Positions 44,234 to 52,012 are shown, counted from the stretch's first letter. The stretch is DNA of 64,000 bases from Cellvibrionaceae bacterium AOL6 (GCA_003265435.1 NOXC01000001.1:496001-560000); one strand, 5' to 3'. Notes: generated from the sequence alone by a model not told the origin. Program-made: numbers and translations.

Positions 44234-45217
44234 ATGGGATTACTAGTAGAAGGCCAGTGGCGAGATCAATGGTACGACACCAGCGCGTCCAAGGGCCGCT
44301 TCGAGCGTTCCAAAGCGCAATTCCGACACTGGATCACCGCTGACGGGAGTGCGGGGTCGAGTGGCGAAGCGGGGTTCAAGGCCGAGAAAGGGCGTTACCA
44401 TCTTTACGTGTCGCTGGCCTGTCCTTGGGCGAATCGCACACTCATCTTCCGTAAGCTCAAAGGTTTAGAGGATTACATCACGGTCTCTGTAGTGCATTGG
44501 CACATGGCCGAGCACGGCTGGACCTTCGCCGACGCGCCGGGTGTTGTGCCCGATCCGCTGTTTAACGCCAACTATCTCTACGAGGTGTACCTGCAAGCCG
44601 ACCCGAAGTATTCAGGCCGGGTGACGGTGCCGGTGTTGTGGGACAAGCAGCGCAACACCATGGTGTCGAACGAGTCGGCTGAAATCATTCGCATGTTCAA
44701 TAGCGCGTTTGATGAAGTCGGTGCGAGTGATGGGGACTATTATCCTGAAGCGTTGCGCGAGGACATCAATACGGTGAACGAGCGTATCTATAACACCGTT
44801 AACAACGGCGTGTATCGCTCGGGTTTCGCCACCACCCAGGACGCCTATGAAGAAGCGGTCGTGCCGCTGTTCGATACGCTGGACTGGCTAGAGGCGCGCT
44901 TGAGTCAGTCGCGCTATGTGCTCGGCGACCAGGTGACCGAGGCCGACTGGCGATTGTTCACCACCTTGATTCGATTTGATCCGGTGTATCACGGTCATTT
45001 CAAATGCAACTTGAAGCAGATTAAAGACTATCCGAATCTTTGGGCCTACACGCGCGAGCTCTACCAATGGCCGGGTGTGGCCGAGACGATTAACTTCGAG
45101 CACATCAAGCACCACTACTATGTCAGTCACGACATGATTAACCCGACACAAGTGGTGCCGCTTGGGCCGAAGCTTGATCTGGCCGAGGCCCACGGTCGCG
45201 ATCAGATTTTTAAATAA
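44234..45217 (+). CDS. Glutathionyl-hydroquinone reductase (Xi-class GST, YqjG type)
   Basis: A 327-residue cytoplasmic enzyme reducing glutathionyl-hydroquinones. The N-terminal thioredoxin-like domain has the CPWANR active site (Cys63) after YHLYVSLA; VPVLWDK and TMVSNESAEIIRMFN form the GSH site. The helical domain has NTVNNGVYRSGFATTQDAYE, GDQVTEADWRLFTTLIRFDPVYHGHFKCN and HYYVSHDMINPTQVVPLGP, all diagnostic of the family. ATG 44234 has GGAGGAG upstream; the frame is open further back. Its last 16 nt overlap the convergent GIY-YIG gene. Confidence 0.94.
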   Translation: MGLLVEGQWRDQWYDTSASKGRFERSKAQFRHWITADGSAGSSGEAGFKAEKGRYHLYVSLACPWANRTLIFRKLKGLEDYITVSVVHWHMAEHGWTFADAPGVVPDPLFNANYLYEVYLQADPKYSGRVTVPVLWDKQRNTMVSNESAEIIRMFNSAFDEVGASDGDYYPEALREDINTVNERIYNTVNNGVYRSGFATTQDAYEEAVVPLFDTLDWLEARLSQSRYVLGDQVTEADWRLFTTLIRFDPVYHGHFKCNLKQIKDYPNLWAYTRELYQWPGVAETINFEHIKHHYYVSHDMINPTQVVPLGPKLDLAEAHGRDQIFK

Positions 45218-45504
45218 GGACTGCTCGCGATCAACTGCAGTTTCTGCCGGCGATTCAGCTGTTTAATCGCGTATTCGCGTCGGCTGGCGGCGGCCCGACT
45301 GTCACTGGGCTCTATGTAGGCCAGCGCCACGGGTTGGCGTACGCGGGTATAGCGGGTTTTGGATTGCGCGTGGTTGTGCTCGAGCAGGCGGCGCTCAGGG
45401 TCGGTGGTGATGCCACAGTACAGGGTGTTGTCGGCGCAACGCAGTAGGTACACGTACCAGGGTGTTTCTTGTGGCTCCGTGTTGCCGGGTGCGTCAGTCT
45501 TCAT
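45202..45504 (-). CDS. GIY-YIG nuclease-superfamily protein
   Basis: A 100-residue protein of the UPF0213/YhbQ type. WYVYLLRCADNTLYCGITTDPERRLLEHN (in parts) carries the GIY-YIG core in the form VYL...YCG; Arg of PERRL and later SRREYAIKQLNRRQKLQLI follow. The ATG at 45504 is chosen (MKTDAPGNTEPQ) over an upstream start that would lie deeper in the acetyltransferase gene. It overlaps both neighbours (16 nt convergent with the reductase, 11 nt with the upstream gene). Whether it cuts DNA is unknown. Confidence 0.88.
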   Translation of the reverse strand: MKTDAPGNTEPQETPWYVYLLRCADNTLYCGITTDPERRLLEHNHAQSKTRYTRVRQPVALAYIEPSDSRAAASRREYAIKQLNRRQKLQLIASSPYLKI

Positions 45505-46216
45505 CGGTGGGGGCCAGCACACTTCTGAGCCAAGCGGCCGTAGAATTGTGCGCAAGCAGATACGCATTCAATGCGTCCTGGTTGGCATCGTAGTCGGCTA
45601 CGCTGTTGAATAAGAATTCGCGTGTGAGCATGCGCTTATTGGGGTCCAGCGTTTTGATGATCTTGGCGGGGTTGCCACCGACCACAGTATTCGCGGGCAC
45701 ATCATCGACGACCACCGCGCCGGCTGCGACGACGCTGTTCTTGCCGATACGCACGCCCTTGCCGACGATGGCACGAAAGCCAATCCAGACATTGTCTTCC
45801 AGCACCAGCGGCTGGCTGCAGCGGAAAGGTCGGGTGCGGTTATACACACCGTGCCAGTCACTGTCAGACAGGTACGCTTCAGAAGCGATCATGCAGGCAT
45901 TGCCGATACGAATCTCACACGCTGAACTGATTTTGACCCCGGGCGATAACAGGACGTAATCGCCGATGTGAATCTGTCCCTGCTCCTGTTTGCTGGACCA
46001 GCAGCTCAACGACACGGCCTGTTGCGGGCTGCAGATCACATGCAGATGTTTGCCCGCATGAATGGCTTTACCGAACAGCGAAAAATAGCGGGGATGGAGT
46101 ACGGACAGCCCTTCACCCACGCGATCAAATTGAGGCACGATCCAACGGCGTAGATAAAAACGACGCCAGCGATCGCGGGCTCGGTAGAGCCACCATGGCT
46201 GATGGTTCTTGCGCAT
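45494..46216 (-). CDS. Left-handed beta-helix (hexapeptide) acyltransferase
   Basis: 240 residues. The hexapeptide repeat domain (about 75-195) has IHIGDYVLLSPGVKISSACEIRIGNACMIAS in parts, and the maltose/galactoside acetyltransferase-like end VLEDNVWIGFRAIVGKGVRIGKNSVVAAGAVVVDDVPANTVVGGNPAKII. A catalytic His candidate is in DWHG. It probably O-acetylates a sugar or surface glycan; the substrate is unknown. The N-terminus (WWLYRARDRWRRFYLRRWIVP) is basic and amphipathic, suggesting membrane association. Confidence 0.85.
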   Translation of the reverse strand: MRKNHQPWWLYRARDRWRRFYLRRWIVPQFDRVGEGLSVLHPRYFSLFGKAIHAGKHLHVICSPQQAVSLSCWSSKQEQGQIHIGDYVLLSPGVKISSACEIRIGNACMIASEAYLSDSDWHGVYNRTRPFRCSQPLVLEDNVWIGFRAIVGKGVRIGKNSVVAAGAVVVDDVPANTVVGGNPAKIIKTLDPNKRMLTREFLFNSVADYDANQDALNAYLLAHNSTAAWLRSVLAPTDED

Positions 46217-46226
46217 GCCAGTGCTG

Positions 46227-46559
46227 CTACACCTTTTTAACGAATTCCGACTTCAATTTTAGCGCACCGAGGCCGTCGACCTTGCAGTCGATATTGTGGT
46301 CGCCGTCGACCAGGCGAATGTTTTTCACCTTGGTACCGACCTTCACGACACCGCCGCCACCTTTAAGCTTCAAATCCTTAATTACGCTGACGGTGTCGCC
46401 GTCGGCCAAGGTATTGCCATTCGCATCCACCACGGCCGCGTGCTCATCCGCCGCCGACTCGCCGGGCATCCATTCATGCGCACATTCCGGGCACACCAGA
46501 CGGCCCTGATCTTCATAGCTATAAGGCGACTGACACGCCGGACAAGGAGGCAAAGACAT
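46227..46559 (-). CDS. yjdM: YjdM/PhnA zinc-ribbon protein
   Basis: A 110-residue cytoplasmic protein. N-terminal zinc ribbon CPAC...CPEC (residues 6-30), then the PhnA domain [50 protein letters not shown] (in parts). Named after alkylphosphonate utilisation, but the family function is unsettled. ATG 46559 ([10 protein letters not shown]) gives the normal N-terminus; the longer frame reads through the palindrome at 46608-46669. Confidence 0.92.
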   Translation of the reverse strand: MSLPPCPACQSPYSYEDQGRLVCPECAHEWMPGESAADEHAAVVDANGNTLADGDTVSVIKDLKLKGGGGVVKVGTKVKNIRLVDGDHNIDCKVDGLGALKLKSEFVKKV

Positions 46560-46607
46560 ACACGATTTCCACAACACAAAAGCAATGCGCCGCAGTGTAC
46601 CAGAACC

Positions 46608-46669
46608 AACGCATGCAATGGGGTCAGACCCCAGCGTATGCGCCGGGGTCTGACCCCATTGCATGCGTT
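46608..46669. repeat. 62-bp perfect inverted repeat with GGGGTCTGACCCC core
   Basis: Two 25-nt arms (46608-46632 and 46645-46669) are exact reverse complements: AACGCATGCAAT then GGGGTCAGACCCC on the left, and GGGGTCTGACCCC then ATTGCATGCGTT on the right. Between them lies a 12-nt loop that itself contains GCGTATGCGC. Each arm's core is a smaller palindrome, so the element can fold as one long or two short hairpins. GGGGTCAGACCCC-type palindromes are known REP-like elements mobilised by IS200-type (RAYT) transposases in many gammaproteobacteria (from memory). It sits 2 bp after the stop of the gene at 46672. Confidence 0.85.
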
Positions 46670-46671
46670 AT

Positions 46672-46896
46672 TCAGTTGACGGGGCGGTGCAGGGCTTTGA
46701 GGGAGGTCAGGCGCAGTACGTAGGCGAGCTTGATAACCCCAGGGAGCACGATAAGCCCAATGTGGGCGACAAGCTGTGTGTGCATGGATGTATTTTCATG
46801 CCAGATGTAGCCGTAGCCGACGGCGATCAGTGCCAGCACTAAGCTTAAACCCATGGCCCAGTGGGCCAGCGTTAACAATTTGTCCGGTGTGTACAT
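46672..46896 (-). CDS. Small two-helix inner-membrane protein next to ric
   Basis: About 74 residues (start ATG 46896, MYTPDKLLTLAHW, chosen because AAGGAG lies 8 nt upstream; a longer frame starts at 46932 inside ric). Two hydrophobic helices: MGLSLVLALIAVGYGYIWH and LVAHIGLIVLPGVIKLAYVLRL. No domain name can be given. It lies 10 bp downstream of ric on the same strand, so it is probably co-transcribed and NsrR-controlled; a role in NO stress is inferred from context only. Confidence 0.72.
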   Translation of the reverse strand: MYTPDKLLTLAHWAMGLSLVLALIAVGYGYIWHENTSMHTQLVAHIGLIVLPGVIKLAYVLRLTSLKALHRPVN

Positions 46897-46906
46897 GGCC
46901 ATCTCC

Positions 46907-47557
46907 TTACTCAAAGCGTGGGAAGAGCACATTGTTTTCGAGGTGGATGTGCATCATCAGGTCCTGCACGAAGTGATCGAGTCCTAAGTAGAGGGCTCGC
47001 CAGGTATTACAGGCGTCTTCCGGTGGCGTGAAATGGTCAGTGAGCAGCGTCAGTTGTTGCAGCTGTTCGCCGTGTTCAAGGTGTTCGGCGCGCATTTTCT
47101 CGATGGCTGCCGTCAACGGAGCACCCTGACTTAGGAAGGGGAAAAGCACTTCCTCCTCTTTGCGCATGTGGATTTCAATTTCGTCGTGTATTTCTTCGAG
47201 CAGCATGGCCAGCCCAAGCGGGCAATCTGAACGGCTACCGTGCACGCGCTCGACACGCTGGGCCAATCGACGCAGTTCGGGCAGCTGTTCGCGGTGCACG
47301 TCGTGATAGCGGACAAGGATGTGCTCAATCAGCTGTGGGGTGTCGAGTGCGTTGGGCAATGCGCTACGGTCATCCTGAGTGAGCTGCTGGGTGATCTGGG
47401 CAACCACTTCATCGGCATCAATGCCGCGCTTGCTAGCGGCATCGCGCAGGGTTTGTTGGCCACCACAACAAAAGTCGAGGCGATATTGATGGAAAACTGC
47501 GGTGACGCCGGGCACGGTTCGCGCGATTTCAGCTAGAGCTTGATCATGGTAGGACAT
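46907..47557 (-). CDS. ric: Iron-sulfur cluster repair di-iron protein (Ric/YtfE/ScdA)
   Basis: A cytoplasmic hemerythrin-like protein that repairs Fe-S clusters damaged by NO or oxidants. ATG 47557 gives 216 residues. N-terminal ScdA-type domain with DFCCGGQQTLRDAA; the hemerythrin bundle carries the iron ligands in HILVRYHDVHREQLPEL, EIHDEIEIHMRKEEEVLFPF, MRAEHLEHGEQL and MHIHLENNVLFPRFE (in parts). It is transcribed away from nsrR across an intergenic region with two NsrR-type operators. Confidence 0.95.
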   Translation of the reverse strand: MSYHDQALAEIARTVPGVTAVFHQYRLDFCCGGQQTLRDAASKRGIDADEVVAQITQQLTQDDRSALPNALDTPQLIEHILVRYHDVHREQLPELRRLAQRVERVHGSRSDCPLGLAMLLEEIHDEIEIHMRKEEEVLFPFLSQGAPLTAAIEKMRAEHLEHGEQLQQLTLLTDHFTPPEDACNTWRALYLGLDHFVQDLMMHIHLENNVLFPRFE

Positions 47558-47588
47558 AACAAAGCACCTCATTCGGTGTTGGAGAGTT

Positions 47589-47637
47589 AAGATTCATTTT
47601 AAATGCATCTTTTAAAGATGCAAGTATTTTGAATCTT
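47589..47637. promoter_or_regulatory. Two tandem NsrR-type operators between ric and nsrR
   Basis: Site 1 (47589-47611) has halves AAGATTCATTT and AAATGCATCTT around one T. Site 2 (47615-47637) has halves AAGATGCAAGT and TTTTGAATCTT. Both follow the known NsrR palindrome AAGATGCATTT-N-AAATGCATCTT with one or a few changes per site, and they are 26 bp apart centre to centre. They cover the region just upstream of ric and nsrR, so both genes are likely repressed until NO destroys the NsrR cluster. Confidence 0.85.
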
Positions 47638-47691
47638 TTGGGCTATACTGAACGCGAACCCAAACCCCACTACCTGAGCCGATGCTTACTC

Positions 47692-48126
47692 ATGCACATC
47701 ACCCGTCACGCTGACTACGCCCTGCGCGTTTTGGTGTATCTGGGCATCAACGACGAGCGCCAAAGCACCATTGCGGAAATCGCCGAGCGCTTTGCCATCT
47801 CAAAAAGCCATTTGATGAAAGTGGTGCAGTCTTTAAACGCACTCGGGTACGTACAGGCCACACGTGGCAAGAAAGGTGGGCTTCGCCTGGGGCGAGAAGC
47901 GCAAAGCATTCCCATCGGGGAAGTGGTGCGGGCAATGGAAAAAGGGCGAGCCTTGGTGGAATGCTTTGGTGCGGATAATCAGTGTGTCATTACACCGGCA
48001 TGCCGCCTTCAGCACGCATTGGTCGAAGCGCAAGAAGCCTTCTATGCAACGCTGGATCAGTATTCTCTCGCTGACTGCCTTGGCGAGGAAAAGCCCGCCT
48101 TGATTCGTATATTGCAATCGGCTTGA
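47692..48126 (+). CDS. nsrR: Nitric-oxide-sensing Rrf2-family repressor NsrR
   Basis: 144 residues from ATG 47692 (MHITRHADYALRVLVYLG, the Rrf2 opening). The winged helix has IAEIAERFAISKSHLMKVVQSL and the wing TRGKKGGLRL. The Fe-S cluster cysteines are C91, C98 and C104 in ECFGADNQCVITPACRL. Spacing is Cx6Cx5C, slightly longer than the Cx4Cx5C of E. coli NsrR. The divergent ric gene and matching operators support the assignment over IscR or other Rrf2 types. Confidence 0.93.
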   Translation: MHITRHADYALRVLVYLGINDERQSTIAEIAERFAISKSHLMKVVQSLNALGYVQATRGKKGGLRLGREAQSIPIGEVVRAMEKGRALVECFGADNQCVITPACRLQHALVEAQEAFYATLDQYSLADCLGEEKPALIRILQSA

Positions 48127-48235
48127 GGGCTCCATGCGTGTTATGCGTGTCAAGGGTTGGCGCGTCAAACAACGGATAATGAATTCGTAATAAAGTATAC
48201 TTCTGGACTTGAAGCCACAGGGAGTTTGGTACTTC

Positions 48236-49216
48236 GTGCGAGTACCAAAGATCAGTCGGAGTAAGCGCGCGGTGTGGAAGTGTTTAAGTCTCAGTCTTGC
48301 GATGCTATTCGCTCCGTGCCTGTCGTTCGCCGCCGATTCCCCTCCCAGACTCAAACTGCTCACCTACGTCTACATCCCCTTGATGACACGCGTCGCGCCG
48401 CATCGAGAATATTCCAACGCGCTGTTAGAGCTTGCCCTAGAACTTACACGAGAGGACTACGGCGACTATCGCATCATCGTCGACTTGGAAGAGTCGGTGA
48501 TTCGACGTCAGCTCATGGAAATGCGACGCGGCGAGCGGATTTACGTGGCGCCAGCCATGCCTTCCTCCGATTGGAATGAAAACGCCGAGCGTGTCGCATT
48601 CCCACTAATGCGAGGTCTGGCGAGCTACCGCATGTTCTTGGCGCGAAAGGACGCGCTCCCACGTTTGAATGCCATTCAATCGCTTGCCGAATTAAAAACC
48701 ATCCCTATCGGCCAGGGGCAGGGGTGGTCGACCTCTAAAATCCTAGAGGCACAGGGCTTCGATGTCGCTTATGGCGGCCCCTACCCGACCTTGATGCCGA
48801 TGTTGGAAGCCGGGCGCTTCGACCTTTTAATGCGCGGTGTGTACGAGATCGAACCTGAACTCGCCCAACTCGTTCAGAGCGCACCGGCGCTCGGCATCGT
48901 TGATCAAATGGCGGTATACACCTACCTGCCGATGTATTTTTTTGTCTCAAAAAATCACGAGGCCTTTGTGGGGCGCCTACAGCTTGGCTTGCAGCGGGCA
49001 TTCGACAGCGGTCGCATGGATGCCCTGTACCAGCAGTACTTTGCTTCCTCGCAACAAATGATCGAGCAGCCGCGCAAGGTTTTCGCGCTGAAGAACACCA
49101 ATATTCCATCCGCGTTCTTCGATCAGGACCGGCCCTATTTGCTGCCAGACATAGTGCGTTTACATACCCAGTTTGAGGAATCGGCCTATGTGGACGATGC
49201 GCCTTCGTCCCAATAG
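48236..49216 (+). CDS. Periplasmic solute-binding-like protein (SBP family 3 type)
   Basis: About 326 residues, start uncertain (GTG 48236 with GGAG 11 nt upstream, or TTG 48209). Signal peptide WKCLSLSLAMLFAPCLSFAA|DSP. The body resembles amino-acid-type substrate-binding proteins: a YGDYRIIVDLEESVIRRQLMEM lobe, LKTIPIGQGQGWSTSKILEAQGFDV and LEAGRFDLLMRGVYEIEPEL. No transporter permease or ATPase is nearby, so it may be a stand-alone sensor or orphan binding protein. Its 3' end overlaps the convergent XRE gene by 31 nt. Confidence 0.8.
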   Translation: MRVPKISRSKRAVWKCLSLSLAMLFAPCLSFAADSPPRLKLLTYVYIPLMTRVAPHREYSNALLELALELTREDYGDYRIIVDLEESVIRRQLMEMRRGERIYVAPAMPSSDWNENAERVAFPLMRGLASYRMFLARKDALPRLNAIQSLAELKTIPIGQGQGWSTSKILEAQGFDVAYGGPYPTLMPMLEAGRFDLLMRGVYEIEPELAQLVQSAPALGIVDQMAVYTYLPMYFFVSKNHEAFVGRLQLGLQRAFDSGRMDALYQQYFASSQQMIEQPRKVFALKNTNIPSAFFDQDRPYLLPDIVRLHTQFEESAYVDDAPSSQ

Positions 49217-49416
49217 AAAACGCTGTCGATCGGCGTGTTAAACACCTTCGCAATGCGGAAAGCGGTTTCGAGAGAGGGCGAATACCGTCGCTGCTCTATT
49301 GCTGCGACGGTTTGCCGCGTCACACCAATCGCCTCGCCCAATTCCGACTGGGTCATGCCATTTTGAGCCTCACGCAATTGTTTCACCCTATTGCCGATGG
49401 GTAAACGTGCAGGCAT
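49186..49416 (-). CDS. XRE-family small transcriptional regulator
   Basis: A 76-residue single-domain repressor from ATG 49416: NRVKQLREAQNGMTQSELGEAIGVTRQTVAAIEQRRYSPSLETAFRIAKVFNTPIDSVFYWDE (in parts) is a textbook Cro/C1 helix-turn-helix of the YozG/YgzD type. Its ATG overlaps the stop of the upstream membrane protein (TAATG), so the two are coupled. Likely autoregulates through the two repeated sites at 49855-49921. Confidence 0.92.
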   Translation of the reverse strand: MPARLPIGNRVKQLREAQNGMTQSELGEAIGVTRQTVAAIEQRRYSPSLETAFRIAKVFNTPIDSVFYWDEGASST

Positions 49417-49841
49417 TACAGCGTGCCTCTGTAGTGGTAATAGATCGTAGTGAGATAGCTGCTCGCCTGGCTGAGAATAAGACTGCCCAGAATGGCGTAG
49501 AACAACCACACACCGCTGCCTGTCGCAAGGTACACCACCAACGACAGTACTGAGCCCACCCACGAGAATTGCGCAGACAGCGCGATGCCGCGGCGCTCAA
49601 TGTCTCGCTCTCGCTCATCGAGTGCGGCATTGGCTTCCTTAGGGTTGAATATCGCGATGGCGATGTGGCCCACAATCACCGCGATAATCAGCAAAACCAC
49701 ACCGGTCACCAGCAGTGGCACATCCGGTGTCGCCAATGCACCCGTATGCCGCGAGATACCAATCAGCAGGCCAAAGTAATACCCACCCAAACCCAGTGTA
49801 GCGATGGCCATCACCCAGGCGCTTCGTACTTGAAAAGACAT
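49416..49841 (-). CDS. Four-helix membrane protein (DUF2178-like), partner of XRE regulator
   Basis: 141 residues from ATG 49841 with GGAG upstream. Membrane helices at about 8-28, 40-62, 90-108 and 113-130. Between helices 2 and 3 lies the cytoplasmic motif NPKEANAALDERERDIERRG, typical of DUF2178-like proteins commonly paired with YozG-type XRE regulators. The function is unknown; it may control the activity of its repressor partner. Confidence 0.8.
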   Translation of the reverse strand: MSFQVRSAWVMAIATLGLGGYYFGLLIGISRHTGALATPDVPLLVTGVVLLIIAVIVGHIAIAIFNPKEANAALDERERDIERRGIALSAQFSWVGSVLSLVVYLATGSGVWLFYAILGSLILSQASSYLTTIYYHYRGTL

Positions 49842-49854
49842 AGCTATTCTCCGT

Positions 49855-49921
49855 GTTAACAATTTTTAACATGGCGAAATAATAGGCAGGTCGGATGTGT
49901 ATGTCAAACATTTTTAACATG
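49855..49921. promoter_or_regulatory. Repeated operator of the membrane protein-XRE operon
   Basis: Two direct copies of a 19-nt element, GTTAACAATTTTTAACATG (49855-49873) and GTCAAACATTTTTAACATG (49903-49921), 16/19 identical and 48 bp apart. The first has dyad symmetry GTTAA-N6-TTAAC. They flank the presumed promoter 14-80 bp upstream of the membrane-protein start, which suggests binding sites for the XRE product. Confidence 0.6.
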
Positions 49922-49928
49922 AGCCAAT

Positions 49929-50339
49929 CTAGTGGCTTAGCTGTGCTTCTGCGTGGGGCTGAGGGGCATCGCCCTGAGACAAGGGGTGGCTGACGAGCCC
50001 GTCCACCAGTTGGGCCGACAGACTTGTGGGGGTGCGAAAGCAAAAAACGAACAAAAAACGGTGATACAGCGACACGTTCCGATAGCGGTTAGGGTGATTC
50101 TGCGCATGAATAAAAATGAGTTTACTGTGGCTTGGGCTCACCAGTCCGTGTTTGGAGGCCTCGCCGCGATCGAGCGCCTGCGCAAAGGCCTGAAACGCTT
50201 GGGGTGTAAACCGAAGGGAAAAATGCAGCCGTTTGAACAAAAACAGCAGTACGTAGCTGGTGTCCAAGCTCAGCTCAATCTCGCCGGATTCAAGTGTACG
50301 CAACGTGAGTTTGGCACTTCCATCATCGATTACATCCAT
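49929..50339 (-). CDS. Hypothetical protein
   Basis: 136 residues, no family recognised. Features: an N-terminal beta-like stretch (KLTLRTLESGEIELSLDTSYVLLFLFKRLHFSLRF) and FTPQAFQAFAQALDRGE. The C-terminus (LSAQLVDGLVSHPLSQGDAP) is of lower quality. A GGAGGG site 10 nt before ATG 50339 supports this strand over a 135-codon plus-strand frame covering the same bases. Moderate-to-low confidence. Confidence 0.5.
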   Translation of the reverse strand: MDVIDDGSAKLTLRTLESGEIELSLDTSYVLLFLFKRLHFSLRFTPQAFQAFAQALDRGEASKHGLVSPSHSKLIFIHAQNHPNRYRNVSLYHRFLFVFCFRTPTSLSAQLVDGLVSHPLSQGDAPQPHAEAQLSH

Positions 50340-50427
50340 GAAGCGGGCCCTCCAGGGTGAGAATTTCTATTCTAGGGCTTGTACCCGAAAGGAGGAAGGG
50401 ATGGGCATGCCAAAACGAGGCTCGGGC

Positions 50428-51333
50428 TTAGGGTGAGTGCAGTACGGGCATGTTGGCAAAGGTCTCGCGAACGAAGTCGATCAGGACGCGCATTTTGGCC
50501 GGAACATTGCGGCCGTGCGCATACACGAGGTGTACTGGAATAGGCTCGCCGTCGAAAGCCTCCAGGACCGCCACCAGCGAACCCGCACGAATTTCCGCGT
50601 CCGCCTGATAAGAGAGTACACGGCTGATGCCGAGTCCTTCTGCGGTTGCGGTGACGGTGGCGTCGTTACTGCTGCAATACAGGCGCGGCGTCACAGCCTG
50701 GTGTATGGCACGTGTGTTGTCGAAAAAGGTCCAGCGCACCGGGCCACTGCTGCGCGCGTATGCCACCACATCATGGTGTTCCAGCTCGCTCGGGTGTGAC
50801 GGTACGCCCCGTTGTTCGAGATAGTCCGGTGAGGCATAGCATTTCTTGCGAACATGCCCAAGCGGGATGGCGTGTAAGCTGGAGTCGGGCAGGGGGCCGA
50901 TACGAAAACCGATATCAATTCCCTCTTCAAGCAAGTGGGTGACACGATCGATAAGTAGCGCGTGCACGCTTACCTCTGGGTAGTGTTTTAAAAACGCGAC
51001 CAGCATCGGCGTGACGTAGAGCCGGCCAAACATCGCCGGCGCGGTCACCGTCAAACTGCCTTTGGGTTCAGCGTGGCTCCCCGTTAAGGCACTTTCGGCC
51101 AATTCCAGTTCGGCCAAAATTCGACGCACGTCATGCGCATAGTGCTGCCCGGCTTCTGTGAGTCGTACATGGCGAGTCGTACGCACAAACAAGGGCATGC
51201 CTACTCGGGTTTCCAATGCCGCAATCGCGCGGGTGACGGCAGGCGGGGAGAGCCCGAGTGCGCGAGCCGCGGCGGCAAAACTGCCCTGCTCAGCGATGGT
51301 CTGGAATACCTTCAGTGTATGCAATTGATCCAT
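50428..51333 (-). CDS. LysR-family transcriptional regulator
   Basis: 301 residues from ATG 51333 (MDQLHTLKVFQTIAEQGSFAAAARALGLSPPAVTRAIAALE in parts), the canonical LysR winged helix, then the effector domain (about 90-295: GSLTVTAPAMFGRLYVTPML, DIGFRIGPLPDSSLHAIPLG). It belongs to the broad subgroup controlling adjacent enzymes. It is divergent from the PNPOx-like and VOC genes at 51449-52408, its likely targets. Confidence 0.93.
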   Translation of the reverse strand: MDQLHTLKVFQTIAEQGSFAAAARALGLSPPAVTRAIAALETRVGMPLFVRTTRHVRLTEAGQHYAHDVRRILAELELAESALTGSHAEPKGSLTVTAPAMFGRLYVTPMLVAFLKHYPEVSVHALLIDRVTHLLEEGIDIGFRIGPLPDSSLHAIPLGHVRKKCYASPDYLEQRGVPSHPSELEHHDVVAYARSSGPVRWTFFDNTRAIHQAVTPRLYCSSNDATVTATAEGLGISRVLSYQADAEIRAGSLVAVLEAFDGEPIPVHLVYAHGRNVPAKMRVLIDFVRETFANMPVLHSP

Positions 51334-51448
51334 GAGCATCCCTATTATTACGTGTGTCGCAATAGTTCATTGTCTTTTCTGGCTATTCTTTACGCAAGCG
51401 GAGTTTGAGAAGCTATGCCTGTTCCTTCGTTAGAGCAGGAGAAAACCT

Positions 51449-51985
51449 ATGGGGCACCGATTCGCAGACCTTCTCTTCAGTGAGCCCGTGCTCGCCATGC
51501 AAGCGGCGTTGGGCAGTCGGGAGAGCTATGCAAAGTGGGACCGGCGAGAAGATTTCAATGACACCCTCACGGCGAGGGAGATCGAGCACATCACCACGCG
51601 CGAGAGCATGTACATGGCAACGGTCAGCCCCAGTGGCTGGCCCTACATTCAACATCGAGGCGGACCCAGCGGGTTTATCAAAATTCTCGATGAGCGACAC
51701 ATTGGCTTTGCGGACTATCGGGGTAACCGTCAGTACATCAGCACGGGGCATCTGCACGAAAACAATCGCGTGACCTTGTTTTTTATGGACTATGCCCGCC
51801 GTCGCAGACTGAAAATGTTGGGGCATGTCGAGGAGCTCGCGATGGAGGACCCTCGCTTGGCGCAACGCCTGCTCGATAAGGACTACCCGGCCAAAGTAGA
51901 GCGCGGATTTATTATCCAGGTGGCCGCGTTTGACTGGAATTGTGCCCAGCACATTCCAGATCCGATGCACGTCAACACACCATAA
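51449..51985 (+). CDS. Pyridoxamine 5'-phosphate oxidase-like flavoprotein
   Basis: 178 residues; the split beta-barrel FMN-binding fold is suggested by MYMATVSPSGWPYIQHRGGPSGFIKILDERHIGFADYRGNRQYISTGHL (in parts) and RVTLFFMDYARRRRLKMLGHVEE. This is a general family containing flavin reductases and heme-utilisation proteins; the substrate is unknown. AGGAGAA lies 8 nt before ATG 51449. It is divergent from the LysR gene and followed 27 bp later by a VOC gene. Confidence 0.88.
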   Translation: MGHRFADLLFSEPVLAMQAALGSRESYAKWDRREDFNDTLTAREIEHITTRESMYMATVSPSGWPYIQHRGGPSGFIKILDERHIGFADYRGNRQYISTGHLHENNRVTLFFMDYARRRRLKMLGHVEELAMEDPRLAQRLLDKDYPAKVERGFIIQVAAFDWNCAQHIPDPMHVNTP

Positions 51986-52012
51986 CCTTCACACTAGAAA
52001 AGGAGAAAGCAC

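Noticed and set aside
49186-49841. Toxin-antitoxin module (XRE plus membrane protein)
   Set aside because: The membrane protein is a 141-residue four-helix DUF2178-like protein, not a small toxin; the pair fits the YozG-type regulator arrangement.
49953-50360. 135-codon plus-strand frame opposite the hypothetical at 49929-50339
   Set aside because: The minus-strand frame has a good ribosome-binding site and more protein-like sequence; still uncertain.
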